Position numbers and translations under genes: made by a program. DNA of 64,000 nt from Actinobacteria bacterium IMCC26207 (lineage in GTDB: Bacteria; Actinomycetota; Acidimicrobiia; Acidimicrobiales; Microtrichaceae): assembly GCA_001025035.1 (NCBI GenBank), contig LCZK01000009.1:620001-684000 (forward strand), read 5' to 3'. The notes beneath the pieces were generated by a model. The model worked only from the letters and a program-made list of their open reading frames with translations, was not told the origin of the DNA and ran no database searches. This document shows, in pieces, positions 36,128 through 43,688 of this stretch (position 1 is its first letter; each line of letters begins with the position of its first letter).

Positions 36128-37003
36128 GTGTTGCACGCGTTCATGATTAAGCCTGGGCTTCTTCTTGCTAACGCCGGATACCAGAGCAATTGGGTAGAGG
36201 TTCTGAGTCAGCCCTTTATGCGCAATGCCTTTATTGCAGGATCGCTCGTTGCGATTGCATCCGGAATGCTCGGCTATTTCGTAGTAGTCCGTGAAGGCGA
36301 GTTTGCAGCGCATGCCCTTGGCCATATTGGGTTCCCCGGCGCAACCGGAGCAGTCCTGCTCGGCTTGTCCCCCACTCTGGGCCTCGCAGTTTTTTGTGTA
36401 GGGGGTGCGCTCGTGATTGGTGCCCTAGGGAAGCGGGCCTCGGAGCGGGCTACAGCCACTGGCACAGTGCTTGCCTTTGCAACCGGCTTAGGGATTCTGT
36501 TTGCTTCGCTTGCAACAGAGTCGAGTACCACGGTCACCAACGTGTTGTTCGGCAACTTGTTGGCAGTTTCAACGGGGCAGATCAAGGTGTTTGCCTTGTT
36601 CACGATCGCCCTTGCTCTGGTGCTTGCAGCCATTGCGCGGCCACTGATGTTTGCATCAGTCAACCCAGACGTGGCCGAAGCAAAAGGTGTTGCCGTGAAA
36701 GCCCTTGGCATCGTGTTTTTGGTGTTGATGGGCTTGGTCGTGACGATGGCAGTGCAAGTTGTGGGAACACTGTTGCTCTTTGCGCTGGTGGTTACCCCGC
36801 CAGCAACTGCGCTCAAGCTGACTGCTAGGCCAATCCGAGTGGTTCTTCTGGGCACCGCTATTGGCTTAGCAGCTGTGATTTTGGGTCTGATTACGGCAAC
36901 GATCCTGAACCTTCCCCCAAGTTTCTTTATCGTCTCGTACTCCTTCCTCACGTGGCTCATTGTGCTGGGGGCGACCCGCGAACAACACCGCTCGGATCAC
37001 TGA
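36128..37003 (+). CDS. znuB: Zinc ABC transporter permease (ABC-3 family)
   Basis: A 291-residue membrane protein with 8-9 helices of the ABC-3 metal permease family: AFIAGSLVAIASGMLGYFVVVREGEFAAHALGHIG near residue 35, GTVLAFATGLGILFASL, NVLFGNLLAVS and the coupling EAKGVAVKALGIVFLVLMGLVV. GTG start directly after the znuC stop. The C-terminus is overlapped by an orphan sorting-signal reading frame. Confidence 0.92.
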   Translation: MLHAFMIKPGLLLANAGYQSNWVEVLSQPFMRNAFIAGSLVAIASGMLGYFVVVREGEFAAHALGHIGFPGATGAVLLGLSPTLGLAVFCVGGALVIGALGKRASERATATGTVLAFATGLGILFASLATESSTTVTNVLFGNLLAVSTGQIKVFALFTIALALVLAAIARPLMFASVNPDVAEAKGVAVKALGIVFLVLMGLVVTMAVQVVGTLLLFALVVTPPATALKLTARPIRVVLLGTAIGLAAVILGLITATILNLPPSFFIVSYSFLTWLIVLGATREQHRSDH

Positions 37004-37184
37004 CCTTTGGCCGGCCCAAGTCACCGTGCCTGGAACGGCAAGCCCACTTGCACTCACCGGATCGACAATCTTCGGATTGTTACTACTCGCACTTGGCTTG
37101 ATGAGCGCAGGTGCTTGGGTTGTGTGGGGTTCCGCGGAGTCAAATCCCATTCGCCGCAGATTGCCACGGGGTTGGCGGGGCTAG
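36960..37184 (+). pseudogene. Orphan LALTG cell-wall sorting signal (truncated surface protein?)
   Basis: A reading frame that overlaps the end of znuB ends with LALTGSTIFGLLLLALGLM, further hydrophobic residues, and a RRRLPRGWRG basic tail, i.e. a complete sortase signal (LAXTG motif, membrane helix, positive tail) of the class E type. Only about 20 residues precede it, with no signal peptide and no good start (TTG). The likeliest reading is the 3' remnant of a surface-anchored protein that once followed the zinc genes, as in actinobacterial anchored metal-uptake loci. A very small expressed protein cannot be excluded. Confidence 0.6.
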
Positions 37185-37252
37185 ATCTATACCGGTGGAT
37201 GCCAAGGGTGAAGTTTGGCGCGTAAACATCGAGATGATTCGCTAGCCTAAAA

Positions 37253-37278
37253 GGGGTAACGCCTTAAAGAGTTACCCC
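37253..37278 (+). promoter_or_regulatory. Inverted repeat upstream of a lipoprotein gene
   Basis: GGGGTAAC-N10-GTTACCCC, perfect 8-bp arms, 20 bases before the next start codon. It may be an operator for an unknown regulator or a weak terminator of the zinc operon. Confidence 0.5.
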
Positions 37279-37298
37279 GCCGAATGAATTGAGGAATT

Positions 37299-37916
37299 AT
37301 GCGCACCAAGCTTGTTGTCACTGCCGGTTTTGCAGCTGTGCTGCTCTTCGCTGGATGCAGTAGTTCAGACAGTTCAACTGATTCCTCACCGAGCAGCACG
37401 ACCGCTACGGATTCGGACAACTCAGATTCAGGTAGCTCCGATTCGGACTCAAGCGATTCTGCTAGCTCAGGCCCCGAGAGCGTCGATGCCTGCGCACTTG
37501 CTGACCCCGCACTGCTTCAAGCCTTGGGTGTTACAGGTGAAGGCGAAGAGCTCGACCGTGCCGGAGAAGATGGCCCACCTGATATCGCTTGGAACGTTTG
37601 CACTTGGAACTCGCCGATTGTGACGGCCGATGACCCCATCAACATCGTCACCGTGCAAGTGGTAACCGAGGGACCCGACGCGGTGATCAACCCCCTTGAG
37701 ATGCTCCTGAGTGCACTTGATTCGCCAACTCCGGTTGATGTTGGAACTAACGGCAAGATCTACGAAGGCGGCCTGATTGCAGGCGGAGGCGGCATCGGTC
37801 GCACCATCGTATTTGAGGCAGATCAGGGCAAGCTGATTACGGTTTCGCAAACTGCCGAGGATGTAGACGTTGCTGCCCTCACAGCTCTGGCCCAGGGCGT
37901 AGAGGCGAACCTGTAG
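37299..37916 (+). CDS. DUF3558-like lipoprotein
   Basis: A 205-residue lipoprotein: signal with lipobox LLFAGCSS, a ~40-residue Ser/Asp/Thr linker, and a compact domain with VDACALADPALLQALGV, CTWNSP (Cys pair) and DVDVAALTALAQGVEANL at the C-terminus. The spaced cysteines and layout match the actinobacterial DUF3558 family, of unknown function. Ribosome site GAGGAATT before the ATG. A partial copy of its C-terminus lies further on. Confidence 0.8.
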   Translation: MRTKLVVTAGFAAVLLFAGCSSSDSSTDSSPSSTTATDSDNSDSGSSDSDSSDSASSGPESVDACALADPALLQALGVTGEGEELDRAGEDGPPDIAWNVCTWNSPIVTADDPINIVTVQVVTEGPDAVINPLEMLLSALDSPTPVDVGTNGKIYEGGLIAGGGGIGRTIVFEADQGKLITVSQTAEDVDVAALTALAQGVEANL

Positions 37917-37949
37917 CTGCTCTGCGCAATCTGCTGATCCGGCTCTACC

Positions 37950-38023
37950 CATTCCCTGCCCAGCACAGCCCTGACCAGACAGCTATCCCAGACAGCCCTG
38001 CCCAGCCCAGCCCAGCCCAGAGC
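37950..38023 (+). repeat. CCCAG/CAGACAGC-rich degenerate repeats
   Basis: CCCAGCACAGCCCTGACCAG, CAGCTATCCCAGACAGCCC and CCCAG repeated five times; C-rich on the coding strand, starting about 35 bases after the lipoprotein stop. Confidence 0.6.
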
Positions 38024-38032
38024 CTTATTCGG

Positions 38033-38081
38033 CTATTGGGTTGCAACCGGGTCACGTATCGACCGCTGTGCAACCCAATAG
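38033..38081 (+). terminator. Terminator-like hairpin with trailing TTTT
   Basis: CTATTGGGTTGCA pairs with TGCAACCCAATAG over 13 bp around a 23-base loop, followed by CGGTTTTGTG. Position after the lipoprotein gene fits transcription termination. Confidence 0.65.
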
Positions 38082-38134
38082 CGGTTTTGTGCTGATTGTG
38101 TGTCGCAGATGCCCGTAACTGCCACCTCGGCGCG

Positions 38135-38224
38135 GTGACACGTGCTGGTAACGCAGTCGAGGTTGCTGCCCTAACAGGTCTGGCCCACGACTTAGTCGAC
38201 AACCCCGGAATCGTTCCTGAGTGA
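38135..38224 (+). pseudogene. Remnant of a second DUF3558-like lipoprotein (C-terminus only)
   Basis: A short frame reads AVEVAALTGLAHDLVDNPGIVPE and stop, matching DVDVAALTALAQGVEANL at the end of the preceding lipoprotein. The rest of the domain and the signal peptide are missing. This suggests a tandem paralogue that has been deleted, leaving about 30 codons. Confidence 0.6.
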
Positions 38225-38279
38225 GGTACCCTGACTTCGTCAGAGCAACTTCGCACTGGCGGACCACTGAGGAGCACCT

Positions 38280-38612
38280 ATGACATCTACTCGCTACGGC
38301 AAAGCGGCAGCCCTAATCGTCCCGCTCTTTGTAGTTGCTGCACTTGCGGGTGGCTGCTCTGGAAAAGTAGGCGTCGGTGAGAACGTGGTTGATCAGGCAG
38401 ACCTAGAAACTGGTGTGGCAACTCAGCTTGAAGAAACTGTCGGTCAGGCGCCTGCCTCGGTGTCCTGCGAGGACGACTTGGTCGCCGAGGTTGACGCAGA
38501 GGTCCGGTGCACAGTCACATCTGATGATGGCTCGGAAATCGGCGCAACGGTGACTGTGGACAGTGTCGATGACACAGACGTTCAGTACTCCATTCAGGTA
38601 GACGAGTCCTAG
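38280..38612 (+). CDS. DUF4333 lipoprotein
   Basis: A 110-residue lipoprotein with lipobox ALAGGCSG and a small domain containing VSCEDDLVAEVDAEVRCTVTSDDGSEIGATVTV. The paired cysteines and ATVTV ending match DUF4333, a small actinobacterial exported domain of unknown function. Good ribosome site GAGGAGCACC before the ATG. Single gene, convergent with the carboxylesterase. Confidence 0.82.
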   Translation: MTSTRYGKAAALIVPLFVVAALAGGCSGKVGVGENVVDQADLETGVATQLEETVGQAPASVSCEDDLVAEVDAEVRCTVTSDDGSEIGATVTVDSVDDTDVQYSIQVDES

Positions 38613-38657
38613 AAGATTCCTTGCCGGGGCTAAGCGCCTTTCGCGTCAGGCGCTAGC

Positions 38658-40223
38658 TCAGGCCTCGGCAAGGTGAGCGGACTCCCAGAACTGAGTAGTC
38701 AGCGGTTCAGGATCAAGCGCAACCTGCGACACTGCCTCGAGAAGCATCACCGGTCGACCAGAAACATCGGCTAGGGGCCAGTCCGGCAGTTGTGGCGCAG
38801 CGGGGACTCCCGCCCGGGCAAACTCGATCCAAGCAAGGTGCATCGCGGAAGCCAACTCCGCCGGCGCTTCTGGGCCTACGAGCACGTGCAGACGGTGATC
38901 ATGCACAAGGTCAAATACAAACGGAATTTCTACTGCGTGCGCTGCACCGATCATTCCGTTCCAAGCTGGGCTTCGCCAGTCAAACCGGTATTGCCAGACT
39001 GGTGCGTGAGCTGCCTGAGCATGCGCCAGGCGAGTGGCCGGAATGCGAAACACAAAGTCCGTCAGCACGGCACCTTCAAGGTCTGCAAGCGAAGCACCCG
39101 GGTGCTCGCTTCGGTAGGCCTCTAGCGCCTGAGCAGGATTCTCCGATACCAAACCAAAGCGAGCAAGTAAGCCCTCCTCGGTGGTGGCTGGAGGAGTCAT
39201 CAGGGCAAAGAGTTTCCATTCCTCGAGATTGGTTCCGATCAGCAGCGGGATGCCTGCGGCAGTTCCCTCTTGTACCGCGCCGAGAGGATCGGCCGGAACT
39301 TCTTGCCCATCGGTCACCGGGCGAAATGGCAAGAATGCGAGCGGACTGCGGTGCTTCTCGACAATCCCCTGTGGGTCGGCCATACGTGCAGCGCCCATCG
39401 CAGCATGCGCCGCTAGAAGTTCTTGGACAGACGCTTCCTTCAATTGCTCGATCGTAGAGAGACCCGCCAATCCTAAAAATTCGGCGGTATCTACGGATGC
39501 CTGTTCGGGCGACCGCGATGCAGAGGCTGCACCTGACTGAGCAATGGCTTTGTGAAACAAACCTTTGGCCCGCGGCATGGTGAGCAGAGTCGAGACACTC
39601 ATCGCCCCAGCAGACTCGCCAAAGATGGTCACGTTGCTGGCATCGCCACCAAATTGCGAAATGTTCTGCTGTACCCATTGCAGCGCCGCCACCTGATCAA
39701 GCAGGCCGAGGTTTCCAGATCCGGCGTACGCAGGATCCATGTTCCCGAGTTCAAGAAAACCGAGGGCGCCGAGTCGGTAGTTGAGCGTGACTAGGACAAC
39801 GCCATCACGCGCAAATGACTCGCCGTGATAGAGCGGAGATGAACCCGAACCCATCTCGAATCCGCCGCCATGAATCCACACCATGACCGCAAGGCCAGAA
39901 CCAGACGCAGGCTGATCCTGGATTGGGAGTTGCGGAGTCCAGACGTTGAGGTACAAGCAATCCTCTGACCACTCCTCAGACTCGCCACCAAAGAGTGAGT
40001 CCATGAGCGAGGGATTCTGCGCAGAAACCGGCCCGAAGCCGGTTGCATCACGCTCACCTTCCCATGGTTCGGCTGCAACAGGTGGCCGAAACCTGAGCTC
40101 ACCTATCGGCGGCTGCGCAAAGGGCACCCCGCTAAAGCGGGCAATCTGGTCATTCCATACACCCCGAAGGGCGCCCTGAGCAGTAGAAACAGAAACCGTG
40201 GTGCCGTCAGCAGAGGTCTTCAT
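38658..40223 (-). CDS. Type-B carboxylesterase/lipase
   Basis: A 521-residue alpha/beta hydrolase. Oxyanion-hole region VMVWIHGGGFEMGSGSSPLY, nucleophile elbow TIFGESAGAMSV, and C-terminal histidine in GAAHAVEIPFVF. No signal peptide, so cytoplasmic. Begins with the family-typical TVSVSTAQGALRGVWNDQIARFSGVPFAQPP. Acts on carboxylic esters; physiological substrate unknown. It precedes no clear partner, and the desaturase gene starts 35 bp upstream on the same strand. Confidence 0.93.
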   Translation of the reverse strand: MKTSADGTTVSVSTAQGALRGVWNDQIARFSGVPFAQPPIGELRFRPPVAAEPWEGERDATGFGPVSAQNPSLMDSLFGGESEEWSEDCLYLNVWTPQLPIQDQPASGSGLAVMVWIHGGGFEMGSGSSPLYHGESFARDGVVLVTLNYRLGALGFLELGNMDPAYAGSGNLGLLDQVAALQWVQQNISQFGGDASNVTIFGESAGAMSVSTLLTMPRAKGLFHKAIAQSGAASASRSPEQASVDTAEFLGLAGLSTIEQLKEASVQELLAAHAAMGAARMADPQGIVEKHRSPLAFLPFRPVTDGQEVPADPLGAVQEGTAAGIPLLIGTNLEEWKLFALMTPPATTEEGLLARFGLVSENPAQALEAYRSEHPGASLADLEGAVLTDFVFRIPATRLAHAQAAHAPVWQYRFDWRSPAWNGMIGAAHAVEIPFVFDLVHDHRLHVLVGPEAPAELASAMHLAWIEFARAGVPAAPQLPDWPLADVSGRPVMLLEAVSQVALDPEPLTTQFWESAHLAEA

Positions 40224-40257
40224 CTCCCTTTACTAGCAGCATCGGACAGGGCTGTGC

Positions 40258-41361
40258 TCAGCGGGGATCGCGAAAATACCAGCCACCATCAGTGTCCGCT
40301 ACGTTCACGCAGTCTCTTCCCACGCGCCAGAGCGCAGCTGGTACCGGAGTCGGATCGAAGCGGTACCACTCAGGAAACGCAGCGGCAATAGCTTCTGTTG
40401 CCGCCTGTGCGTGATAGTGAGGGATGCGGTGATCGATGTGATGAGCAACATGCGTGCTGCCGATGCGATGGTGCAGAAGATCAATCAGCTTGCCGTAAGG
40501 GCGATCGACGGTCTGAAACGCACCCAGCATCCAAGACCAATCCGGGTCTGCAAAGTGGGGGATTTTGACATCGGTATGTTGCAGCCAGGTGTAGGTCACG
40601 AGCCACGCGTTGACCACCAAATAGGGCCCCACGTAGAGCAGCAACACGGGTACCGCAGAGCCCACTGCAACCGACAATGCCACAAGGGCCGCTAGTACCA
40701 GAAGGACTCCAACAGTTGATGCCCACACTCGACGGTGCCAGCGTGGAGGGAACAACTCAGTAGAGAACGGCCGGATCGGCCAGAAGTGATTGGTCTTGCC
40801 CCGGCTCGGTCCACCAGAGGCTCCAGCAAGAAGATACGCAGGCCAACCAATGAGCAGCGCCTGCGAAATTGCGATTACGGCTGCAAGGTTTGGATGCTTA
40901 GGCAAGGAGCGTTCGGAACTTGAATGGCTATGGAACGTTGCCCGGCCGGGGACATGGGTTTCGCCCTCGTCAAGATGGTTGGTCTTGGCGTGATGAAGGC
41001 TATGACTCCGCTGCCAAGAAAAATATGGAACCAACAGCACCGAGTGGAGGACATATCCAATGCTGTCTTGCAACCACACTCGCTCTGAGAATGCGCCGTG
41101 GCCGCACTCATGCGCAATGACCCACAACCCCACTGCTGCTGTTCCTGTGACCACCGCATAGAGCGCCCAGACCGGTAGCCAGGCCCAAGTCATGGGTAAC
41201 CAGACAGCCGCAGCAATCACCAGGCTTGCTACTAGGGCAAAGGAGCCTGCCAGATAGGCCAAGGAACGCGCTGTGCTTCGGTGAAAGCACTCCTCGGGAA
41301 TCACCTCTCGGACTTGAGCGCGCGTAGGAAGAATCTTCTGTTCAAGTGTGGGGGAATGCAT
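40258..41361 (-). CDS. Membrane fatty-acid desaturase (delta-12/omega-3 type)
   Basis: A 367-residue membrane di-iron desaturase with all three histidine boxes: HECGH near residue 85, HSLHHAKTNH near 121 and HVAHHIDHRIPHYH near 310. Hydrophobic helices flank them. The box pattern and RVWLQDSIGYVLHSVLLVPYFSWQ resemble plant and cyanobacterial FAD2/DesA-type acyl-lipid desaturases. It would introduce double bonds in membrane lipids, perhaps for cold adaptation; regiospecificity is not predictable. Confidence 0.92.
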   Translation of the reverse strand: MHSPTLEQKILPTRAQVREVIPEECFHRSTARSLAYLAGSFALVASLVIAAAVWLPMTWAWLPVWALYAVVTGTAAVGLWVIAHECGHGAFSERVWLQDSIGYVLHSVLLVPYFSWQRSHSLHHAKTNHLDEGETHVPGRATFHSHSSSERSLPKHPNLAAVIAISQALLIGWPAYLLAGASGGPSRGKTNHFWPIRPFSTELFPPRWHRRVWASTVGVLLVLAALVALSVAVGSAVPVLLLYVGPYLVVNAWLVTYTWLQHTDVKIPHFADPDWSWMLGAFQTVDRPYGKLIDLLHHRIGSTHVAHHIDHRIPHYHAQAATEAIAAAFPEWYRFDPTPVPAALWRVGRDCVNVADTDGGWYFRDPR

Positions 41362-41449
41362 ATGGGTTAATAGTGGCGCGCCGGAACATTTGTGAACAAT
41401 CGGCCCCAGATTTCAGATTCGATGCCCAAAAAGCAGCCATACTTATTAC

Positions 41450-42007
41450 ATGGCTTCAACATTTACACGCATGGACGAGTCCACCGCCGAGCAGTGGGCG
41501 GTCATCGGCGCCGAGACGTCAAAGAACCAGGTTCGAGTCGCAGACCGTGTGCTTGATCTGCTGCGCTCGTTGTCAAGCATCACCGACGGGTTTGGCACCG
41601 ACCAACTGACTCATTGCTTGCAAACCGCGACGCTGGCCGAGCAGTCAGGCGCTGACGATCAGGTGGTCGTAGCCGCCCTGTGTCATGACATCGGTAAGGC
41701 AATCTCTGTGCCGAATCACCCGAAGATCGCAGCCGAGATTCTGAGGCCCTATGTGCGGCCAGAGGTGTTCAACATGATTCTCGTGCATCAGGACTTTCAG
41801 GGTCGGCATTATTACGCGCATTTCGGCGGCAACCCCGATGCGCGCGAAGAGCACCGAGCCACACTTTCCGAAAGCGAGTTTGCGCTAGCTGCCAAGTTTG
41901 CCGACGAGTGGGATCAGATTGCCTTTGACCCGGAGCGTGAAACCCTGCCGCTTGAGCACTTCGAGCCGAAGGTGCGGTCAGTGTTCGCAGCAGCACAGAT
42001 GATGTGA
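41450..42007 (+). CDS. HD-domain protein, PhnZ-like
   Basis: A 185-residue single-domain HD protein. Metal ligands: THCLQTATLAEQSGAD, ALCHDIGKAISVPNHPKIAAEIL and VHQDFQGRHYYAHFGG, then a later Asp in KFADEWDQ. The HCLQTA-AEQSGAD-LCHDIG pattern is close to the mixed-valence di-iron oxygenase PhnZ rather than to ordinary HD hydrolases. A C-P bond cleaving or inositol-oxygenase-like oxidation is thus possible. No phosphonate genes are nearby. Divergent from the desaturase. Confidence 0.78.
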   Translation: MASTFTRMDESTAEQWAVIGAETSKNQVRVADRVLDLLRSLSSITDGFGTDQLTHCLQTATLAEQSGADDQVVVAALCHDIGKAISVPNHPKIAAEILRPYVRPEVFNMILVHQDFQGRHYYAHFGGNPDAREEHRATLSESEFALAAKFADEWDQIAFDPERETLPLEHFEPKVRSVFAAAQMM

Positions 42008-42039
42008 TCAACAGTTCTGAGCTAGCAAGCCCAGAACAG

Positions 42040-43638
42040 CTACATCCCCGGCATGGATTCAGACATTGAGGTAGTGCTCTCTTCAGAGCCTGCCGGTGGG
42101 GGTCCACCGTTTTCTGTCACGTCGACAACGGCCATCATCCCGTGGTCCTCATGGGCCAAAATATGGCAGTGGAACACGAACTTTCCGACGTAGTCGGTAA
42201 AGGCCATACGAATAACGACTTCCCCTTTAGCGGGTAATCGAACAACGTCTTGCAGGCTGAGCGGCGGTATCGCCACGCCATTCACGGACATCACTTGGAA
42301 GTCATTGACATGAATGTGGAAGGGGTGTTCCTCGTTCGTGACGTTCTTAATGGTCCACTCCTCAGTGGTGCCGAGTTTGGGATAAAAGGCAACGCTCCCC
42401 ATCTCGAACTGCTTGCCGTTGATAAAGAACTTGGACTCGGATTCCTTCTCGCTAAAGACCACTTCGCGGCGCTGCGCAATCTCTGCGTTCTCAAGGTCAG
42501 GAGTCGGTGCGAGTGAGGTTGGCAGTGCCTTAGCCGGCACTGGGTCACCCTCGACCTTGACTGTGGCAAGGGTGCGAAGCGGGTAGCTATCACCATCTGG
42601 CCCTGTTTGATACGGAAGCGTGACCAACTTGAATGACCCGGGCTCGTCCCAGCGCATGAGCACGTCATAGCGCTTACCCGGAGGCAACAGCAGAGTGTCT
42701 TTGGACCAGACAGTGCCAACAGGATTGGAATCCTCGACAACAACGTTGAACGAAGCTCCCTCCATCTTCAGCTTGTACCAAATGTCTGCGCTCATATTGC
42801 CCAGTCGCAGAAGCTGGGTTTCGCCAGGCTGGGCTGTGAGTACCGGGTTCACTAATCCATTGACGGTGCGCGTTGTGGGTGCGCCGCTGTCGATGTCTTT
42901 GGTCTGAATGGCTGTGCCGCTTTCATCAAGTTGCAGATCTCTGAGGGCAAGAAGATGCTCAGGAGCCGAGCGCAGATCCTCTGGCAGAAGCTCAGTCAGT
43001 CCGGTCACAACAAGGGCACCTACTAGCCCCGAGAACACTTGCGCCTCGGTGTCTCCGTGCATGTGAGCGTGGTACCAGTAAGTCCCCGGACTAATCGTTG
43101 TTGGTACTTGGATTTCGACCAGATTCTCAGTCCCAGGAGCCATGACCCGAAGGACATTGTCCGAGATTCCAATCGGAGAGACGTGCATCCCGTGAGTGTG
43201 AAAGTTGGTTGCGTCGTTCAGGCCGTTATTTAGGTTGATCCGAATCAGGTCGCCAGGGTTAACCAACAAAGTTGGCCCCGTGAACTCCCCGGCATAACTC
43301 ATGCCTTTGACTTGTTTGCCTGCTACATCAAAGACGGTTGGCTTGGTATCAAACGTGGTCTCGAGCACTCCAGCGCTGCTCTTGATGACCGGCGGTTCGC
43401 TAAAGGGAAGGCCCTGAGTTGTAGCAAACGTTGTCTCGACAATTTCGCCACCGTCGGCAGTGGTTGTGGAACCTGCGCCAGGGTCAACGGTTGTGGTCGA
43501 GGCAGTGCTCGCCGTAGTTGAGGAACTGTCAGAGCCGCTAGAACACCCAGGCAGGACGGTGCCTGCGATAGCAGCGCAGGCAAGCGTGGCTGCAATTACG
43601 AAACTGGTTCGAGGTGTCCTACTTTGGGAACGAATCAT
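42040..43638 (-). CDS. Multicopper oxidase lipoprotein
   Basis: A 532-residue exported oxidase. Signal with lipobox TVLPGCSS, Thr/Ser linker, three cupredoxin domains. All copper sites are present: NFHTHGMHVS, YWYHAHMHG, HPFHIHVNDFQV and HCHILAHEDHGMM, so it should be active. The ATG at 43638 gives a normal signal peptide; the longer frame adds unrelated residues. Related to CueO/SufI-like laccases; substrate (copper, manganese or organic) unknown. C-terminus is Met/Ser-rich (TTSMSESMPGM). Confidence 0.93.
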   Translation of the reverse strand: MIRSQSRTPRTSFVIAATLACAAIAGTVLPGCSSGSDSSSTTASTASTTTVDPGAGSTTTADGGEIVETTFATTQGLPFSEPPVIKSSAGVLETTFDTKPTVFDVAGKQVKGMSYAGEFTGPTLLVNPGDLIRINLNNGLNDATNFHTHGMHVSPIGISDNVLRVMAPGTENLVEIQVPTTISPGTYWYHAHMHGDTEAQVFSGLVGALVVTGLTELLPEDLRSAPEHLLALRDLQLDESGTAIQTKDIDSGAPTTRTVNGLVNPVLTAQPGETQLLRLGNMSADIWYKLKMEGASFNVVVEDSNPVGTVWSKDTLLLPPGKRYDVLMRWDEPGSFKLVTLPYQTGPDGDSYPLRTLATVKVEGDPVPAKALPTSLAPTPDLENAEIAQRREVVFSEKESESKFFINGKQFEMGSVAFYPKLGTTEEWTIKNVTNEEHPFHIHVNDFQVMSVNGVAIPPLSLQDVVRLPAKGEVVIRMAFTDYVGKFVFHCHILAHEDHGMMAVVDVTENGGPPPAGSEESTTSMSESMPGM

Positions 43639-43688
43639 GGCGATATGGTACTCAACCCAGGCAGGCAGACCGAGCACCCGCTGCCCGG

